Source: Breviolum minutum Mf 1.05b.01
Taxonomy: Eukaryota; Sar; Dinophyceae; Suessiales; Symbiodiniaceae
Length of the DNA: 64,000 nt
Reading direction: 5' to 3'
Assembly: GCA_000507305.1 (NCBI GenBank)
Contig: DF239144.1
Coordinates: 186,001-250,000, forward strand
The position numbers and the translations under genes are program-made. The notes under the pieces are model-generated. The model was given only the letters and a program-made list of their open reading frames with translations, was not told where the DNA came from and searched no databases. Shown here piece by piece: positions 33,300 through 47,000 of the stretch; within the stretch, counting starts at the first letter, position 1, and every line of letters starts with the position of its first letter.

Positions 33300-35340
33300 G
33301 ATTCATGTCGGTGTTTCTTGGGAACAAAACAAGGCAACTATTTGGGATGATCCCGAACTCATTATGATCAACTTGCCACAAAATAGACGTAACAAAGATG
33401 ACCAATTTGAAAATCTACTTGGTAGTTGTCAACTAGCTAGTACGTTTGGTTGTACCTTAATTGTCTAGTTATTAACTACCATACGCCAACCAATTAGAGG
33501 GGGGCGGATGATCACCCAATGAGGTGAATCAGGCAGGATTGTTGGGAGTTGAAGACTCTACCTCCAGGCATTTGTGTTTCCAAGAGTTTAGTGTTGTACA
33601 TATGTATATAGATTGTGTAGATGGTGTATTTAAATTTTATATATATACTGTTCCGGCCCTTCTTGGTGGACCTCACGGGATTACTGACACTTGTGGCTGA
33701 CAGGGGGCCAACGAATGAGATGCCACATGCGCAACCTACAGACTTGTCGCAGTAAGACGAAAGCATCACATGAATATAGTTTTGAAAATTAAAAACCGAC
33801 TGCTGGCAAACTGAAAGCCTTTGGCTCTAAAGGAAATTTTAGTTTCCAACTTGTGATTTTCAGAGACGAACTGTTAGTGTCATGGAAGGTAGTCAGTTAG
33901 TTCGGGGTGTTCCCCGTGGAAGGAAGGTCATCTGTTAACTCATCCGTTGTAGTACCCTTGGGAGAAAGTAACTTTCTCACCATTGCTTGTTTGTTTCGGC
34001 GCTATGCCTAGAGCTCGATGGGCTGCCGCAAAAAAAACAGACCAGAACTTTTTGCTCATAAGTAGTGTGAAGTGACTTGAGTTTTTCCAACATCTCTTAC
34101 ATGGGCCCTGAGAGAAAGGCTCCCCGTACATCAGATGGAAATTCCAAACTCGGATCTTATCCGCTCATTTTTTCGGAGTGATGAAAAAGGGTCAGGTACC
34201 ATTGGAACTACTTTTCTGCATCCAAATCTATATACTCGACGTGATGTTTATATTTTACCATTACCCGAATCCTCCAGTCAGGTCAGAAATTTGAGCCCTT
34301 AAAAAAAATACCAACAACATATTTTTTGGGAGCTAAAATTTCAACCCCCCAAACTCTGGATCAAACGGTATTTTACAGTGTTCGAGTTCAACAAAAACCG
34401 CCCCAGTGGTTTTTTTTTCTGGGAGGTTTGAACCCCATCCCCCGCCTTGTTTGGAAAGTGCCCAAGCTTCACTTCAGGTAACCCAGTAGCCGTGCTGGGA
34501 CGTTTGGCCAGCTTGGCATACCAAGATCCAGACCGAGGTTTGGGGGGTCAAAGATGGTCAAAACTCACATGTTGCTGGCGACCAAACCCTAGGAATCCAG
34601 TAGGGTTGTGGGACCCCTTCCAACTGGCCTATATGGTTTGTAAACGGGGGTTACTAACTGCTTATTAACGGGGAAGATCCTCCAAGTAGGAATCAACCGT
34701 CATATTCTCAGCTCATGAGCAAGGGGTGTCCTTCATCGCCGAAACGAAATGCATTGTAGGTTCCAGGAAACCTTTCTCAGGTGATTGGAACCTTACGTAG
34801 GGGTAGAACATCTACCAATTTGATCCAATTTGTGTTAATGGTAGTTTTTGAGAAAGATGGGGATTTTTTTCATTCAGCGATTTGTGAGTTTGCCGGGAGG
34901 GTATTTTTTTGATTTTTACAAAATGCCTATGAAACTTCTAGTCAACTTACAAAAAAAGAAGTGAAGAGGGAAGAGGGTGAGACCATAATAATTATACAGA
35001 AATTATACACGTCAGATATGTGCTCGGATTAGGTATCCCAAGGTAGTCACAATTTATAAGTGTTCCCAACCATTATTGATATTTATAGAATTTCTACTGT
35101 GGACAGACATGCCAGCTGGTCATATTGGCCATCAGGAAGGCTAGCGCAACTTTTGTAATGTGCAGAGAAAGCGATCGCTGGATCTTGTTCATCAACAGTA
35201 TAATGGTTCACTCAGACATGTTTCCTAAAATCTAAGTAAAGGCATGTATATACATGTCTTCAAAAAAATTGTTTGTTGTTTGCTGGAGTGGGTTCACGCA
35301 AACACCTAAGAAAGAGAGAGGGCTGCTATATCCAAATGAG
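33300..35340. other. Gene-poor stretch
   Basis: No exon recognised. 34560-34690 and 9130-9250 share a segment with GGTTACTA and GATCCTCCAAG, a further dispersed repeat. 34735-34800 carries a GAAACGAAATGCATTGTAGG repeat word resembling copies near 15480 and 15840. Confidence 0.45.
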
Positions 35341-35349
35341 AACTGCCAG

Positions 35350-35459
35350 GCTGGACAGCTGTTCTCTGGAGCATCAGTGTCTTTGTGCTGCTGCTGGGTG
35401 AGGTAGCAGCAGCTGGACGCTACAGCGTGGTTCAAAAGAATTTGATCACAGCATTACAG
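35350..35459 (+). CDS. Possible ABC transporter exon with a membrane span
   Basis: Acceptor CTGCCAG; the frame encodes GWTAVLWSISVFVLLLGEVA followed by AAGRYSVVQKNLITALQ. One hydrophobic span followed by 'x-N-x-L-x-T-A-L-Q' resembles the first transmembrane helix of SbmA/ABCD half-transporters. It is 5.5 kb upstream of the first firm exon of that gene and the exons between were not identified, so the link is an inference. Confidence 0.35.
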
Positions 35460-35518
35460 GCCATTCCAGTGCAGTGTATGGGATGAAGTATGTTCAGAAA
35501 AGTGGAAGACTGGTGGAC

Positions 35519-35640
35519 ATATATGTACCTGGAACCCAACTGACCTCTAATTTTGAAGGTCAACCCCCCAAAACAAGGCCTTTTCCAACCAAAACAAGGG
35601 TCATTACTAGGACGTTCTAGGTACATGTATGTATAATGTA
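35519..35640. repeat. Inverted-repeat element, family F
   Basis: Arms TATATGTACCTGGAACCC and TTCTAGGTACATGTATGTA around CAAAACAAGGCC, as in the element filling the 24107-24236 intron. Confidence 0.8.
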
Positions 35641-36489
35641 CATCAGAAATTCCAAGCAAGCCGACATCTTTGAGATCTGTTGCTGTTGGAAGTTTTCCGA
35701 AGTAGTGTTAGTAAAGGAACTTGTCGAATTAGATTTCTAGCAGATCCAAGTGCTTGGAAAAGGCTGGTTGGTCCAAAAGTATGTGTGAACCATATTTCTG
35801 TTGACTGTTGGTTCAATTTCTGGCTTTTACTCCCTCGAAAACTGACAGAATAACAGACATGGTCCCTTTTTCAGAGGACATGTGAATTTTCGGGGTGTAT
35901 ACTTTGTTTCTTGAATTCTTCCTTGTTGTTTAGGCGAAGAATACCAAAGTGTTTCATCGCGGGCTTTGGAATGTTGGGCGGATTATCCTATGTATCAGTC
36001 CCATCATTGCATTGAGAGCTTCTTGGAAGCAGAGAGGTGTGGTAGATTTGGATCGTGATGTCGACATGACTTGAAACACTATTGCATGAGTATTGTCTGA
36101 TTCTTGTTCCCATGGTAAATCATGAGAACATCGCCATTTGGTAGGTTAATTATCCCTAAAGAATCCAGACCCCTCCCAAGAGTAGGATTGATGGTCGAAT
36201 CATCCCATCCCTAGGAAAGGATTTTAGGATAAATTCCTTTCTTGGCACATACCTATATCCTTGGGATATAGTGATGTCATACCGATTTTTGCACCAAGAA
36301 GTCGTAGAGTAAAGGTGGGTAAACGATTCTGATTCAATGGCGCTTGCCTCCGGGTAAGTCCAAAAATAACACCAAAGGTGGCTGGTCATTTTTTTAATGC
36401 GCAATTTCTGTAGGGGTCTAGACACCAGTAGGGAGTTTCAAGACCTGTGTTGTTGCTTCTCAACTCAATATGTTCAGTGCTTTCCCAAG

Positions 36490-36569
36490 CTCCTCAAGTT
36501 CTGGTTGACTGGCCGGTGACCAACTGCCTAGGAATATGCTGCTGGAATGCTTGGCATGAACTGCCGCAG
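36490..36569 (+). CDS. Candidate exon, unknown function
   Basis: Acceptor CTTTCCCAAG, donor CCGCAG|GTCACT (same donor style as ABC exons at 41186 and 47109). Encodes PQVLVDWPVTNCLGICCWNA and then WHELPQ. Might be part of the ABC gene, but I cannot align it. Confidence 0.3.
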
Positions 36570-37230
36570 GTCACTCACGTCTTTTTTTGCAAGAAGATAC
36601 TTACGAGATACGACACTTGGCAATCACAAGGCCTGCCAAAACCCTGGGAACTAAGTGGGTCACTGATTTATTCGGATCTTTATGAAGGGAACACGAACTT
36701 AAGCTTCACGATTGTCACCATTACAGTGCTTCTTTATCTTTTGTAGCAGGACCCAATGGATGGATATGGTAGATGATTGTGGGAAACATCCGTCTCTTGA
36801 ATTCTTCCTTGCCTGAAATCCATCGATGAATCCCTGGTGGGTTTGCTCCATTTAATGGACGGAAAAACTCTGGACGATAAGAATGCGGTTTACATCATGG
36901 GAATCTATGGGTACCCCCCAATCCCATCATTTTGACCTAATGGAGGTACAAACGTGGGCTTCATAATCTCTGACTTCCTGGGGTGGGTTAAAAAATGGCA
37001 TTGGGGAGGTTGGGCTCCCCTTCTCTCCTCATGGCAACATGATCAACTTGGTGGGCACTCAATGAGTGCAACGCCGAAGTGGTACTCATTGCCCGGGTCT
37101 CTTCACTTGATGAAAGAAATTAAAAATTTAATAGTTCTGTTCAGGTTTGGAGCAGATTGAAAGGGGCGATTTGTTTTCATGTGTTGAGTCACAAAAATAA
37201 AAAGCGCCTCATGTGATTGTATCGATGTCA

Positions 37231-37343
37231 GTACACCCAGGAAAATTGCCGGCTGGAACCTAAAAATCACCCATGAAGAGAAAGGAAAAATCATCTGAAC
37301 CAAATCTCCAGGGAATGATGTTCCAGCCGTTAGTTTTCAGGGA
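37231..37343. repeat. Inverted-repeat element, family B
   Basis: Left TACACCCAGGAAAATTGCCGGCTGGAACC, right GTTCCAGCCGTTAGTTTTCAGGG. Confidence 0.75.
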
Positions 37344-37751
37344 AAAAAATGAGTTTTGCAAAGAACCTGGCAACCTCACGAGGTGAACTTGTGGACGGCT
37401 GTAGGCTGTATGAAGACTGCACATAGTGGGAAGAATGGAAAGAGATGGTAAAACTGCCTGTATTATCGTGTGATTTTGAGGTTCAATGATTTACAAAATA
37501 AGTACATATACAATGATGTACATTTACAGATTTGTACAAATATCTAGTTGTATTTGATATTTACTAATTTTATAATCATTTCTTTTTATGTCTACATCTA
37601 GTAAACTTTGTAAACTGTTGTTTGTTGATACTAAGCTTCTCCAACCTCCACAACACATCATCAGCATCAACTCTTAGGACGTCATCGACTTCTGCAGAAG
37701 TGAAGGCTGGGAATTCTGCAGAAAAAACAGGGAAACATCTACTTTGATATT

Positions 37752-37850
37752 CTTTGTGACCTTTTTGGGATTGTTAAGTGACCCTTTTAAATGGTTAAGT
37801 GACCTCCAACTAGGGGATGAAAAGGTCACTTTGAATCACCTGGTACGATA
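37752..37850. repeat. Repeat element, family J
   Basis: GTGACCTTTTTGGG, AAGTGACCCTTTTAAATGG, AAGTGACCTCC and AAAAGGTCACTTTG. A similar copy with AGGTGACCTCC and AAAAGGTAACTTTG is at 51465. Confidence 0.6.
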
Positions 37851-38378
37851 ACAATGAAACATTTGAAATAAAAAATTGCATGTTGAGCAAAGACTTCGAA
37901 AACGACAACTTTCCCATCTTGAAAACAAGTTGTTTTTTGTTTAACATGCGAAACAAAAAACAACTTCCGGGTTGTTTGTAAAGCAAACGTGCAGGGTTGG
38001 ACAAAACAAATTAAAGAACCCTCGGATGCTTTAAGTTGCAAAGTTTTTAGGCATGAATTTCATCACGACATCACGGTGTTCCGATGTTTTTTTTTGAAAA
38101 AGGAAGTTCTTCGTTATTTCACATACAGGTCAGGGAATTATGAGGATTAAAGCAGATTGTCTTGTTTTGCTCCACTATTCTTACTCATGAAGGTTTGACT
38201 TAGTATCAAAAATGATCCAATTTCTCAAAAATGACTCCCTGGCTAAAAGGAGATTTGGGCAAAAATGATGATGCATTTTCATGGTTTAAAGCAATGAATC
38301 ATTTCTTCCATTCACCATGATTTGATCGAGCACTTCCTGACCCAAGGGCTCCATGTATGGAATAGTTCCCAAGAGATG

Positions 38379-38520
38379 AGCCATGAAAAAAAGCCCTGGT
38401 TGTTTAGCGTTTACACGGGATTATACTACCCAGTTATATAGTGATTATAAATAGCCAATCAAAAGGATCCCTATTAACCACCCACTATAATGGAAAGTAG
38501 GTTTTGTTTTCGTGGCTCAG
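38379..38520. repeat. Inverted-repeat element, family D
   Basis: TGAGCCATGAAAAAAAGCCC at the left end and TTTTGTTTTCGTGGCTCA at the right, with ATTATACTACCCAGTTATATAGTGATTATAA inside. Confidence 0.85.
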
Positions 38521-38979
38521 ATTGATCATACAAATCAAGTATCCAAAGGATTGGATGTCAGACATCCACAAGACATCAGAAAGGCCCAAAAAATTCTGGG
38601 CAAAGTTGATGATGAAACAACACACGTTTTTTTTACTCCAAAGATTGGGTGAATTCAAGGTGCTATAAGAAGGGGGAGGAATTTCCCTCTCAAGACCGAT
38701 TTGAAAATTCACGGATGTTTTGCTATGTTTCATGGCACCATGATTCAGTGGGGGGGTTCCTGAAACCATTACTTTCCCAACAAACTAAGCGGCATGGACT
38801 CCCCCATCAAAAAGCAAGTCATGGAGGTTTGGATTGGTTCTCAGATGATAATATGTTCCGTTCCATTTACCATACATAGGCGCCGAATGGGACTGGCATA
38901 TTTACCTATACATTTACCACAAATGTAAGCCAAATATTTCCATAGATTAGGCGCGACAGGGATTGATTAATCTTGTCCT

Positions 38980-39255
38980 TCCCGGCCGTTTTTGTTTTTT
39001 TTGCCCTGAATGGAACTCCTATACCTCGCCTCACATGGGCAACTCTAAGGGTAACAACCCCCAATGCCGGGAAATCCCCGCAGGAAATTGCCCGCCTTGT
39101 TGAGGGATTTTGTGAAGCCCACCATTGCACCTTAAGCAGGCGGGCCATTAGGGCCTTCTTTTTTCAACGGGGGGATTCTTTTCCGCCCATACTAAGAAAA
39201 ATCAAGGTGGTGTTGCCTAAACCAAATTATCCCTTAGCCTTAGCCTTAGATTAAA
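38980..39255 (+). CDS. Open segment, possibly coding, unassigned
   Basis: Long open frame containing PNAGKSPQEIARLVEGFCEA and TLSRRAIRAFFFQRGD. The composition is protein-like. No matching splice sites and no family recognised; may be chance. Confidence 0.25.
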
Positions 39256-40009
39256 TTTCCTTACCTCTTATTTCCTGGCAGGGGGAATTTCCCAGTGGCA
39301 TCTTTTGGGGGGTGTTGGGCACAGTGGTACAGTCACCATAGATTTTCCTTATTGCCATCACCCAAAACATCAAATCAATCATCTCATGGGAACATAAAGC
39401 CTTATTAAGGGAAACCAATGCTTAATATTGATAGTCCCTTAAGGGTCCCTTAATAACGCCTTATTTCTTGGGGGGGAAATGTGGCATCCCCCCTTAGGTT
39501 CCCATGATCATCTTGTTGCAGGTTGGATCCAATGCGCCTTATTATGACCTGACCTTGACAGGTGCCAACCGTTCGATCGGACTCGACGGCTGAAGCGTTT
39601 TTTTCCGTTAGACCCTTAGGAGGTGATATTACCCTCCCAAAGTGTAACATGCTTCACCTGAAAAATGGCACCAAAAGGAAGAATAGGAGATCTCGAGGCC
39701 TTGGAGGTTCCATCCATTTTTTTCTTTAAAGCTTCCAGCCGGAACAACTTGGGGAAGGGTAACTTAAAACAAATGACCAACCTCCATTGTTGGTGAGGAT
39801 TTTTCGCCTTGGACCTTGGAGCTTAAAATTTGTTGCTCCTGATATATATAGTCAGATGTTTGTTGGTTTTATATATTTTTTGTTGCTGCAAGCTATTATT
39901 GGAGAAACAGATCCCACCGTTAAGCAGGATGATGGGAATGCCACTGGTAGATTTTGAACTTAATTGTTGTATGGCCTGTTTTAATGGCAAACCTGTCTAA
40001 AGGAATGTC

Positions 40010-40190
40010 AGCAGTGGCAGACGATGTGGAGGAAGAAGCTGGCTATTGGCTTTGGGTGCCTTCCTGGAAGATCTCGTCGCCCACCAACGTCTGGATAGAA
40101 GTTCCGCGGCAGAGGCCGTACCAGCCTCAGCCTCCAAATTCTTTACCGCCTTCGCAAAACCACTGGAAAAATGGCCAAGATCAACACGGT
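40010..40190 (+). CDS. Candidate exon, Ala/Ser-rich
   Basis: Frame starting after a GTGGCAG or ATGTCAG acceptor encodes SWLLALGAFLEDLVAHQRLD and EAVPASASKFFTAFAKPLEK. Protein-like; the other two plus frames and one minus frame are open as well. Function unknown. Confidence 0.35.
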
Positions 40191-40325
40191 GCTGTGCTAG
40201 TTTTGAAACACCATCAGTGCACGAACCCTGAAAGCAACTGAAGAAATATGTCCAGTAAACTAAGATGGCTAACTGGAAAATCATAGTTTTTTTAATAAGG
40301 AGATACTGAGATATTTCTTCAAATG

Positions 40326-40433
40326 GTTACACCCCTGAAATTTAACATAGCCCCTAACAATAGGCAATCCCAAAAGGAAACTCATCTTCCAACCATCATT
40401 TTTCAGGGGCTATGTTAAATTTCGGGGTTGTAG
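40326..40433. repeat. Inverted-repeat element, family A variant
   Basis: GTTACACCCCTGAAATTTAACATAGCCCC and GGGGCTATGTTAAATTTCGGGGTTGTA form nearly perfect arms around CATCTTCCAACCATCATTTTT. Confidence 0.9.
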
Positions 40434-40471
40434 TTTTAGTCAGTTTCACCTTAATTTTTCGGGGGTTGCAG

Positions 40472-40552
40472 GGCCTTGACCCGAGGAACCTGGTGGAGTT
40501 TCAGGGGGAGGGTAAACCGTACCGTACCCTGTGTTTTCTGTGGTATCATCAG
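40472..40552 (+). CDS. Candidate exon, unknown function
   Basis: Acceptor GGGGGTTGCAG about 40 bases after the element above; donor ATCAG|GTTGCA. Encodes GLDPRNLVEFQGEGKPYRTL, then CFLWYHQ. No family recognised. Confidence 0.3.
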
Positions 40553-40998
40553 GTTGCATCCCCGCAGAGACTCTCCAACAAAATGGCTTACAGTAGATTT
40601 TGAAGTTCTGATAATCCCTGCGCAACTTGGGATTATGCAAGTAGGAAAGTCCCATTTTGGTTGATACTCCTTGAGTTGAATTGATTTGAATTCCTACTAA
40701 ATCAAGAGTCTATTGAAGCTCGATACCATTATGAAAGAATTTAAGAGTAGATTCCCTACAGCACATAAAATGCCCTTCAAATCATTGAACCCTCCAAACA
40801 AGAGAAGTTTGGCTCTGTTTTTCGCGTCGGGTTTCTCCATTGGATTGACTCAAACCACCAGTGACAACTGAGATCAAAAGGCTGATTCTTAGGGACAGAA
40901 ACTTTTTGTGTGTCAACGCTGTGTCACGTTCTGAAACTTCCTCTCGCCGCATTGTGGTTTTTTTCTCTTTATATATATCCAAAAGCGTGGGTTTGCAG

Positions 40999-41028
40999 GT
41001 GAGATGGATAATCCGGATCAACGTATTT
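40999..41028 (+). CDS. ABC transporter exon (NPDQRI)
   Basis: Acceptor GGTTTGCAG. Encodes EMDNPDQRI, the invariant loop motif of SbmA/ABCD membrane domains. Donor GTCCCT after 41028 or GTAACC after 41036; the first joins in phase to the next exon. Confidence 0.75.
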
Positions 41029-44000
41029 GTCCCTTGGTAACCTGTGTTTTTTTTTTGCTGCTTCAAGTGAAAAAACCTCTTGAAACGGAAACTGTTCACG
41101 ATGTCTTGGAAGGATTTTATCAGCTTCAAATTTGCTGTGGAATTGTGTTTGAACATTTGCCCATAGATGACGTACAAAAGTCTAAGGTCACCCCCAGCCG
41201 TTTTTTTTCTACAAAAACAGAGTGGATTTAGCTGAAGTTGGGGCAACTTTGTCCAATGTGGTGGTAGCTGGAAGTTGTGTTCGGGGATGTAACGTTTGAG
41301 ATTGCTGGTATGTTGTTGGTGCCGTTGAGTTGCATCTAAATGGGCCAAATTTTCTCAAGGCAAAGGTTCTAGATACACAGAAACAGTGTAAAGAGATAGT
41401 AGATGGCAGCATTGAAAAATTATTTGGTAGTGGGCGGATGGAATATCCAAAGCTTCTATTTTTGTAGTGCCTGTAGGGTTACTTGGAGATGAAAAAAACA
41501 GGCAGATATGCTATTCCATACATTACATTGCAATCAAATCTCAATCATCAGCCAAATTCACAAGCGAGAGTATGTATTGAGCCTTTGGATTGGCAGAGAA
41601 ATCTTGTCGTATTCTAGGTCAGGATTTTGAATGTTTGTTTTTTTTGTCTTTATCCTTACTTGCGGAAGTTTCACCAAATTGACTAAAACGTGTTTTTTTG
41701 AAATGGGTTGAAACTTGAAACCACCAAGTATACTAATATTATTAATTTATTATATCATTATTGATACATGATTCATGATTGAATAATTTAAGAATCGCAT
41801 GCTAGCTGCTAGTTTCCAAGAAATCTGCAACAGGACCTACTTGAACGGACCCCTAAACCGTTTAAACCTTAGTATCTAATAACTCTAGCAACTTAGTTAG
41901 GGGTCCGTTGGGAAGGTCCCATTCAATTTTTGATGGATAGTTACATATTCCAATTTGGGGAAGTCAAAGGTCAAAAACTCACGGAACCGTCACGACTGAT
42001 GTTTTCGAAATTGAGGTCAAGATGTTGGTCATTGCATGACCTCGGCTGTATCCTTTGCACAAGATCTTCTAAGGCCCAAAAAGAAAATCTCAAAAATGCA
42101 GGGTGGCCGGTGTTTTCTGCATCATGTTTGATGTATCAAGAAACAAAGGCGGTGAACCAAGGAGTCCAATATTTACCTTCTGCGAAAACCAAGATGACGA
42201 CAACGGAAAATCACCATGTTTCAATATAAAATGCACCTTCAAATGTTTTTTTTTTTTTTTTTTCGGTGTCATGTTAGTTTTCCCGGGGTGTACCTTCCCT
42301 GAAGATAACGCTGAAATGACTGGAGACTTGGCGTTATTTAGTAGCGAAATATGAGTTGGTAGTTCATCGATGCAAGGACTATTACTTCGAATTTTGAATC
42401 ACTCATTTTGCGGAATGTGTTTGAGTCCTTTCGGTGGTTGCTCCAATTCAATAGCATCCAAGAGCATGATTATAGCCAAATAACACTTTATGTCAAGGAT
42501 TTTCACATTTTACATGCTAAAACAGGCCGTATTGACTTATTGCATCGTATTTCAGGGGTTGCCATAGTTGAGTGAATATATATATATATATATATATACT
42601 GAGTTACCCATATGGGTTCCCCTAAATATCTTTTCACCAAGCATTTCATCTACCTAAAATGGAGGAATCCTCACCTTATATAAGCTGTATGGACACGGCT
42701 TATGTAAGGAAAAGCCCCCCCAGAAAAAATAGCCTTATAAATCTTATAAGCTTCAGAAATTCCATTTTAGGTACCTGAAATTTCTTGGTGATCTGTTTTT
42801 TTTCTGGTATGCAAAGCAAATCGGCTCCGAAACACACCAACCAGCAGATCAATCATTGGCTCCCAAGGACTACTCTGAGTATCATGACCTTTGCCCCAGT
42901 TTTGTATGATATCTCGCCTCGAGCATGTTTGGGTGGAATGATCTATGCAGTCCTTGGGTCGATTTTGGTGGGTTTGTTTGTTGTTGCCAAGGGGTACACC
43001 CCTGAAATTTAATATAGATACCCAACATGGGAGCCACATCTTCCACACCATCATTTTGGGTACCTATGTTAGTTTTCGGGGGTCTAGTGTTCAAGGGGGG
43101 TCCTAAGCAATGACTATCTATGGAATTGAGTGGGGAAATGAGGATGACAGGGATGAATGTTGAAGCTTACCGATCATATATATACAATATATATATATAT
43201 ATGGAGATTGATTTGCAAAAAGTTCCTTTTTTCTGAAATTCACTACAATATATAGTAGACCATTTTATGTGTTTAAACCAAGTTCCTTTTTGTATACACA
43301 GACGTTCCATGTATGAATTCCATGAACACATGATGCTTCGGATTTACATTCGATCTGAAACTTAAGAGCTGAGATGTTTGTAGAAATTTCATGAATTTTC
43401 TGGGGATATTGGGAAACTTGGAGAAACGACATCCCATAGAAATCCCCAACTAAATCCAGAAACCACTGGAAATTGGTATTTCTTTTCAAGTTTCGGGGCA
43501 TATCGTTGGATATCCCCATAGATCTAAATATCTAAATACTTCAGTTCATCCATAGATATAAAATAATTATATACATATACGTTGATTCAAAGACATGTTG
43601 CCCCTTTCTGGTGGGTGGAGGTCAGCTAAACTTCTCAATTGAGGTGACTGGGACTCTATTGGCAACCCGCTGCGTGGCTTGCAATTGGGGGGCTGAGTAG
43701 CTATGATGATGTATTTTCCCGGGGAATTACACCTGGAAAACTAACATGCCCCCAAAAAAGGAGCCATTTCAAAAGAGAAGGCAAACGTCTTCCAACCATC
43801 ATTTTTCAGGGACCTGTTAGTTTTTTTGGGTGGTAGTTAAAGAGTGCCCATAATTCAAAGGGTGGGTGTTGATGTGTCAAAGAAAACGATCCAACAACAT
43901 TTCCAAGCTCCTTTTGTTTGATTGATTTTGTTTGTCATGTTTTTCACAGGTTTTTGTTTGTTGCATCCCTTCCTTGCATTTTCTGGGATTTTTGCTACTG

Positions 44001-47000
44001 GGTATCTATCTTTTTTCGTATACCAGCGTAATTTACTCTGACTGGGTGAACATCGAAAAACCCTCGTTGGTGTGTTTCAAATGATTCATTTTCACATACT
44101 GTACCCTGAACCGTTCAGGCCGTTCGGTAGATACCCCTTCTAGTCATAGTCCCTACCTGGCCTACCTGGCATACATTCGTCAGAAAATAGTGGTACAACT
44201 TCAACCAAATGACGCTTAAACTCAACCCCGAAATAAAGTATGAAAAAGTGATGATCTAGTAGATAAGTTGAAGAAAATTGCAACAACCCACATGCTCCAC
44301 AAATAGAATATTTACCTCATTTTACCTCCATTGTTCATAAATTTTAGGCATTCAAGTAGCTAAATTTTCCAGTCCCATGGATCCTTTGGATAATGTACAT
44401 ATATAGTCTTAGGCTTTAAAATGTTCTCACCTAGTTTTTGCTGGATTTTCAGCCACCTGGGCAACCATGACCATACGCGGCTTCCTGGTTCGTTGAGTTT
44501 CCCAGGTGGTTTTGGAACTTGGTCGGGTTTCTACCAGATGAAAACCTTGCAACACGAAGCGCACCTTCGCCCCGTGGCGTTGGAAAGACGTGAGTTGAGA
44601 GTGACGAGGAAAGGAGTTTTAAGAAAATACTGGAAGATTTGAGTGACTAGGAAAAAATCAAAAAAACAATGGCAAGAGTTGAGAATCTTCTGCAGCGACT
44701 GTTGTTTTTGATATTCATTTATGTAAAAGATGAAGTGACGAGGGTTCACTCCCAGACCTGCAATGTTTCCAAAACATCGAAAAACACGTTCCCGAAGATG
44801 GATAGGAGGGGCATTGGAATAGTAGCATAGTCTGGAATTTCACCCATTGATGTAACAACAAATTGAGTGCAAGCACCTAAATTTGAATGAAATCGTGCCA
44901 TTTGCATTGCACACATGTACAGTGGAAACAAGGGGAGGAAACATGTTCTACTGGAAGAGAGAATCTTGATTTGAAGTTCTGATGTCAGACCACTACAGGA
45001 AGTGTTCTGAGAAGTCTTACATACACACAATTCCCTGGGTTTGTTCGACAGGATATACATCTGGACATGGTGGACTTCAGTAATTTTGTTACAGTCGTAT
45101 TGGCTTAGCAACCTTCCAAACAATCAAAGAATTTCTTGTATTTACTGACATTTACACGTGTCAAATGACGGATTGATACCTTGAATCCTTCTTTCAATTA
45201 GGAAAGACCTTGTCTTGGAGGGTTAATTAGCCCAGAACAGAAGGAAAAAGCAAGGTCCAGGTTATGGTTAGTATAGAAATACTGTTGATGGAAGAAATTC
45301 TGCACCACCTGGGATGTAAAAAAAACCTTGTAAACAATGGGATAAACTGCCAACCTCAACTGGTTAGCTGGATTTCTGAACCATCAACAGTATTGGGTGG
45401 TTGATTTCTGTGACTTGCCCCCCCCCGTGGGTGGTGAAACTTTCCCAGGCTATCAACTTATTCGAGTACGCGAACATGCCGAGTCCATTGCCTTCTTCGA
45501 AGGTGTACCTGGCAAAATGTGTGGTTCCCCCGGGGTGATGGAAAACACACCTGTCAATGTGGTAAGTATTGATTGATGCAATGATAAAGGGTCATCATGT
45601 ATTTTTCAATGTTATTCCGGCTTTCAACATGTTTCAATGGTTGCAGAAAATACCTGGATTTTGGGACTGTGAATGTTTTCGTCTTTTTTTTTTAATGGAA
45701 GAGTTTTGCATTGACTTGACTCTCCATGTCCAAAAGTTCAGATGAAACATCATGAACTATTATACATAATGTTTATATACCTTTACTACTATGCTTAGAT
45801 ACTTGCCATCTATATGGTTGTGACCATTCGAATTGATTTCTTGGGAACGGGGCCGGGTCTGACTCCCATCAGTTTACCATCGTAGACGTTGTAGACGTCT
45901 TGAGGTGGAAGTGCTGAATGGTGTAAGTTTACGAGTTCCTTCGAAGAGTTGCTGCAAAGCATGTACAAGAGCGTGACTCTCTCTGGTAATAGAAACATGT
46001 CGTTGTTTCGATTGTTGTTGTGGTTTGTTGTTGTTGGTTGTGGTTGGGGTTGTGGTTGATGTTGTTGGTTCTTGTTGTTTCGGGGGGGAACTTCACTTGG
46101 GGGTTGTTTGATTTCCGTTGGGTTTCCCTGGAGATGGAGACCTTGGTTGGAAAGTTCAAAGTGATCCTCGGAGTATGATTTGATTTGAAGATATCACATG
46201 TTGTTGTTTCCAGTTGGTTTGGAACGAGCATACTATAGCCTTTGTGTAGATGGGCATCAAACCTCAATCTGACCAACAGTAGCTGGCTTTGTATGTCATA
46301 CTGCAACTAGTATCGGTTAAACCGTTACAAAAACACACACAACGAACCTGAAACATGTCAAATGTATTCAAATGTGTTGTTTTTGCCGCACCGAACAGTT
46401 CCTGCAGTTTTAAGGGTGGGCACAACAAGAATATGTTGTACAATCGTTACATACATCTGACCTCTCCTAGCAGATTTGTTTCATATTAGAGTTTCACATG
46501 GTGAGCTATAGTTGTTTAGCACCTGGGTCTTGGGGTCCAGGTTGAATAGATTCAATCGATTCTGCCCCAGGTTCTACTTGCAACTGGCTACAGCATGGTG
46601 AATCGTACCTTTCATTGGGCCACCTTTGCCGTAATTCCAATGCTGGTGGGATACTTAGCGGCAATTGTGCAATGTTCATAAAAATCCAAAAAGGTGTGAG
46701 TTTTTTACTGAAACTTGCTTTGCGTACAAAGTCCAGGAGTCATTGTTCAGCAGAGTTATTGTCAGTGATTGATTGTTTTTGTGACGGACAAATTATGTAG
46801 TAACTGATAGGCATGCGCCAGCTTCTTCCATTCCTGACCTGAAATTGATTCCCCACATTGAGGTCACTTAACTTCAGCCCAATAAAATGTCACAAAAATG
46901 GGCCCAAAGGAGGTCACGACTTGAAGAACCTGGTAGGTAAATATACAAACGTCCCACGGATCCTATTACGGATACATCCTTTCAAAGGTGGAGATGGATC

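Noticed and set aside
40782..41348. 188-codon minus-strand open frame
   Set aside because: It overlaps the plus-strand NPDQRI exons of the ABC transporter and shows no domain of its own.
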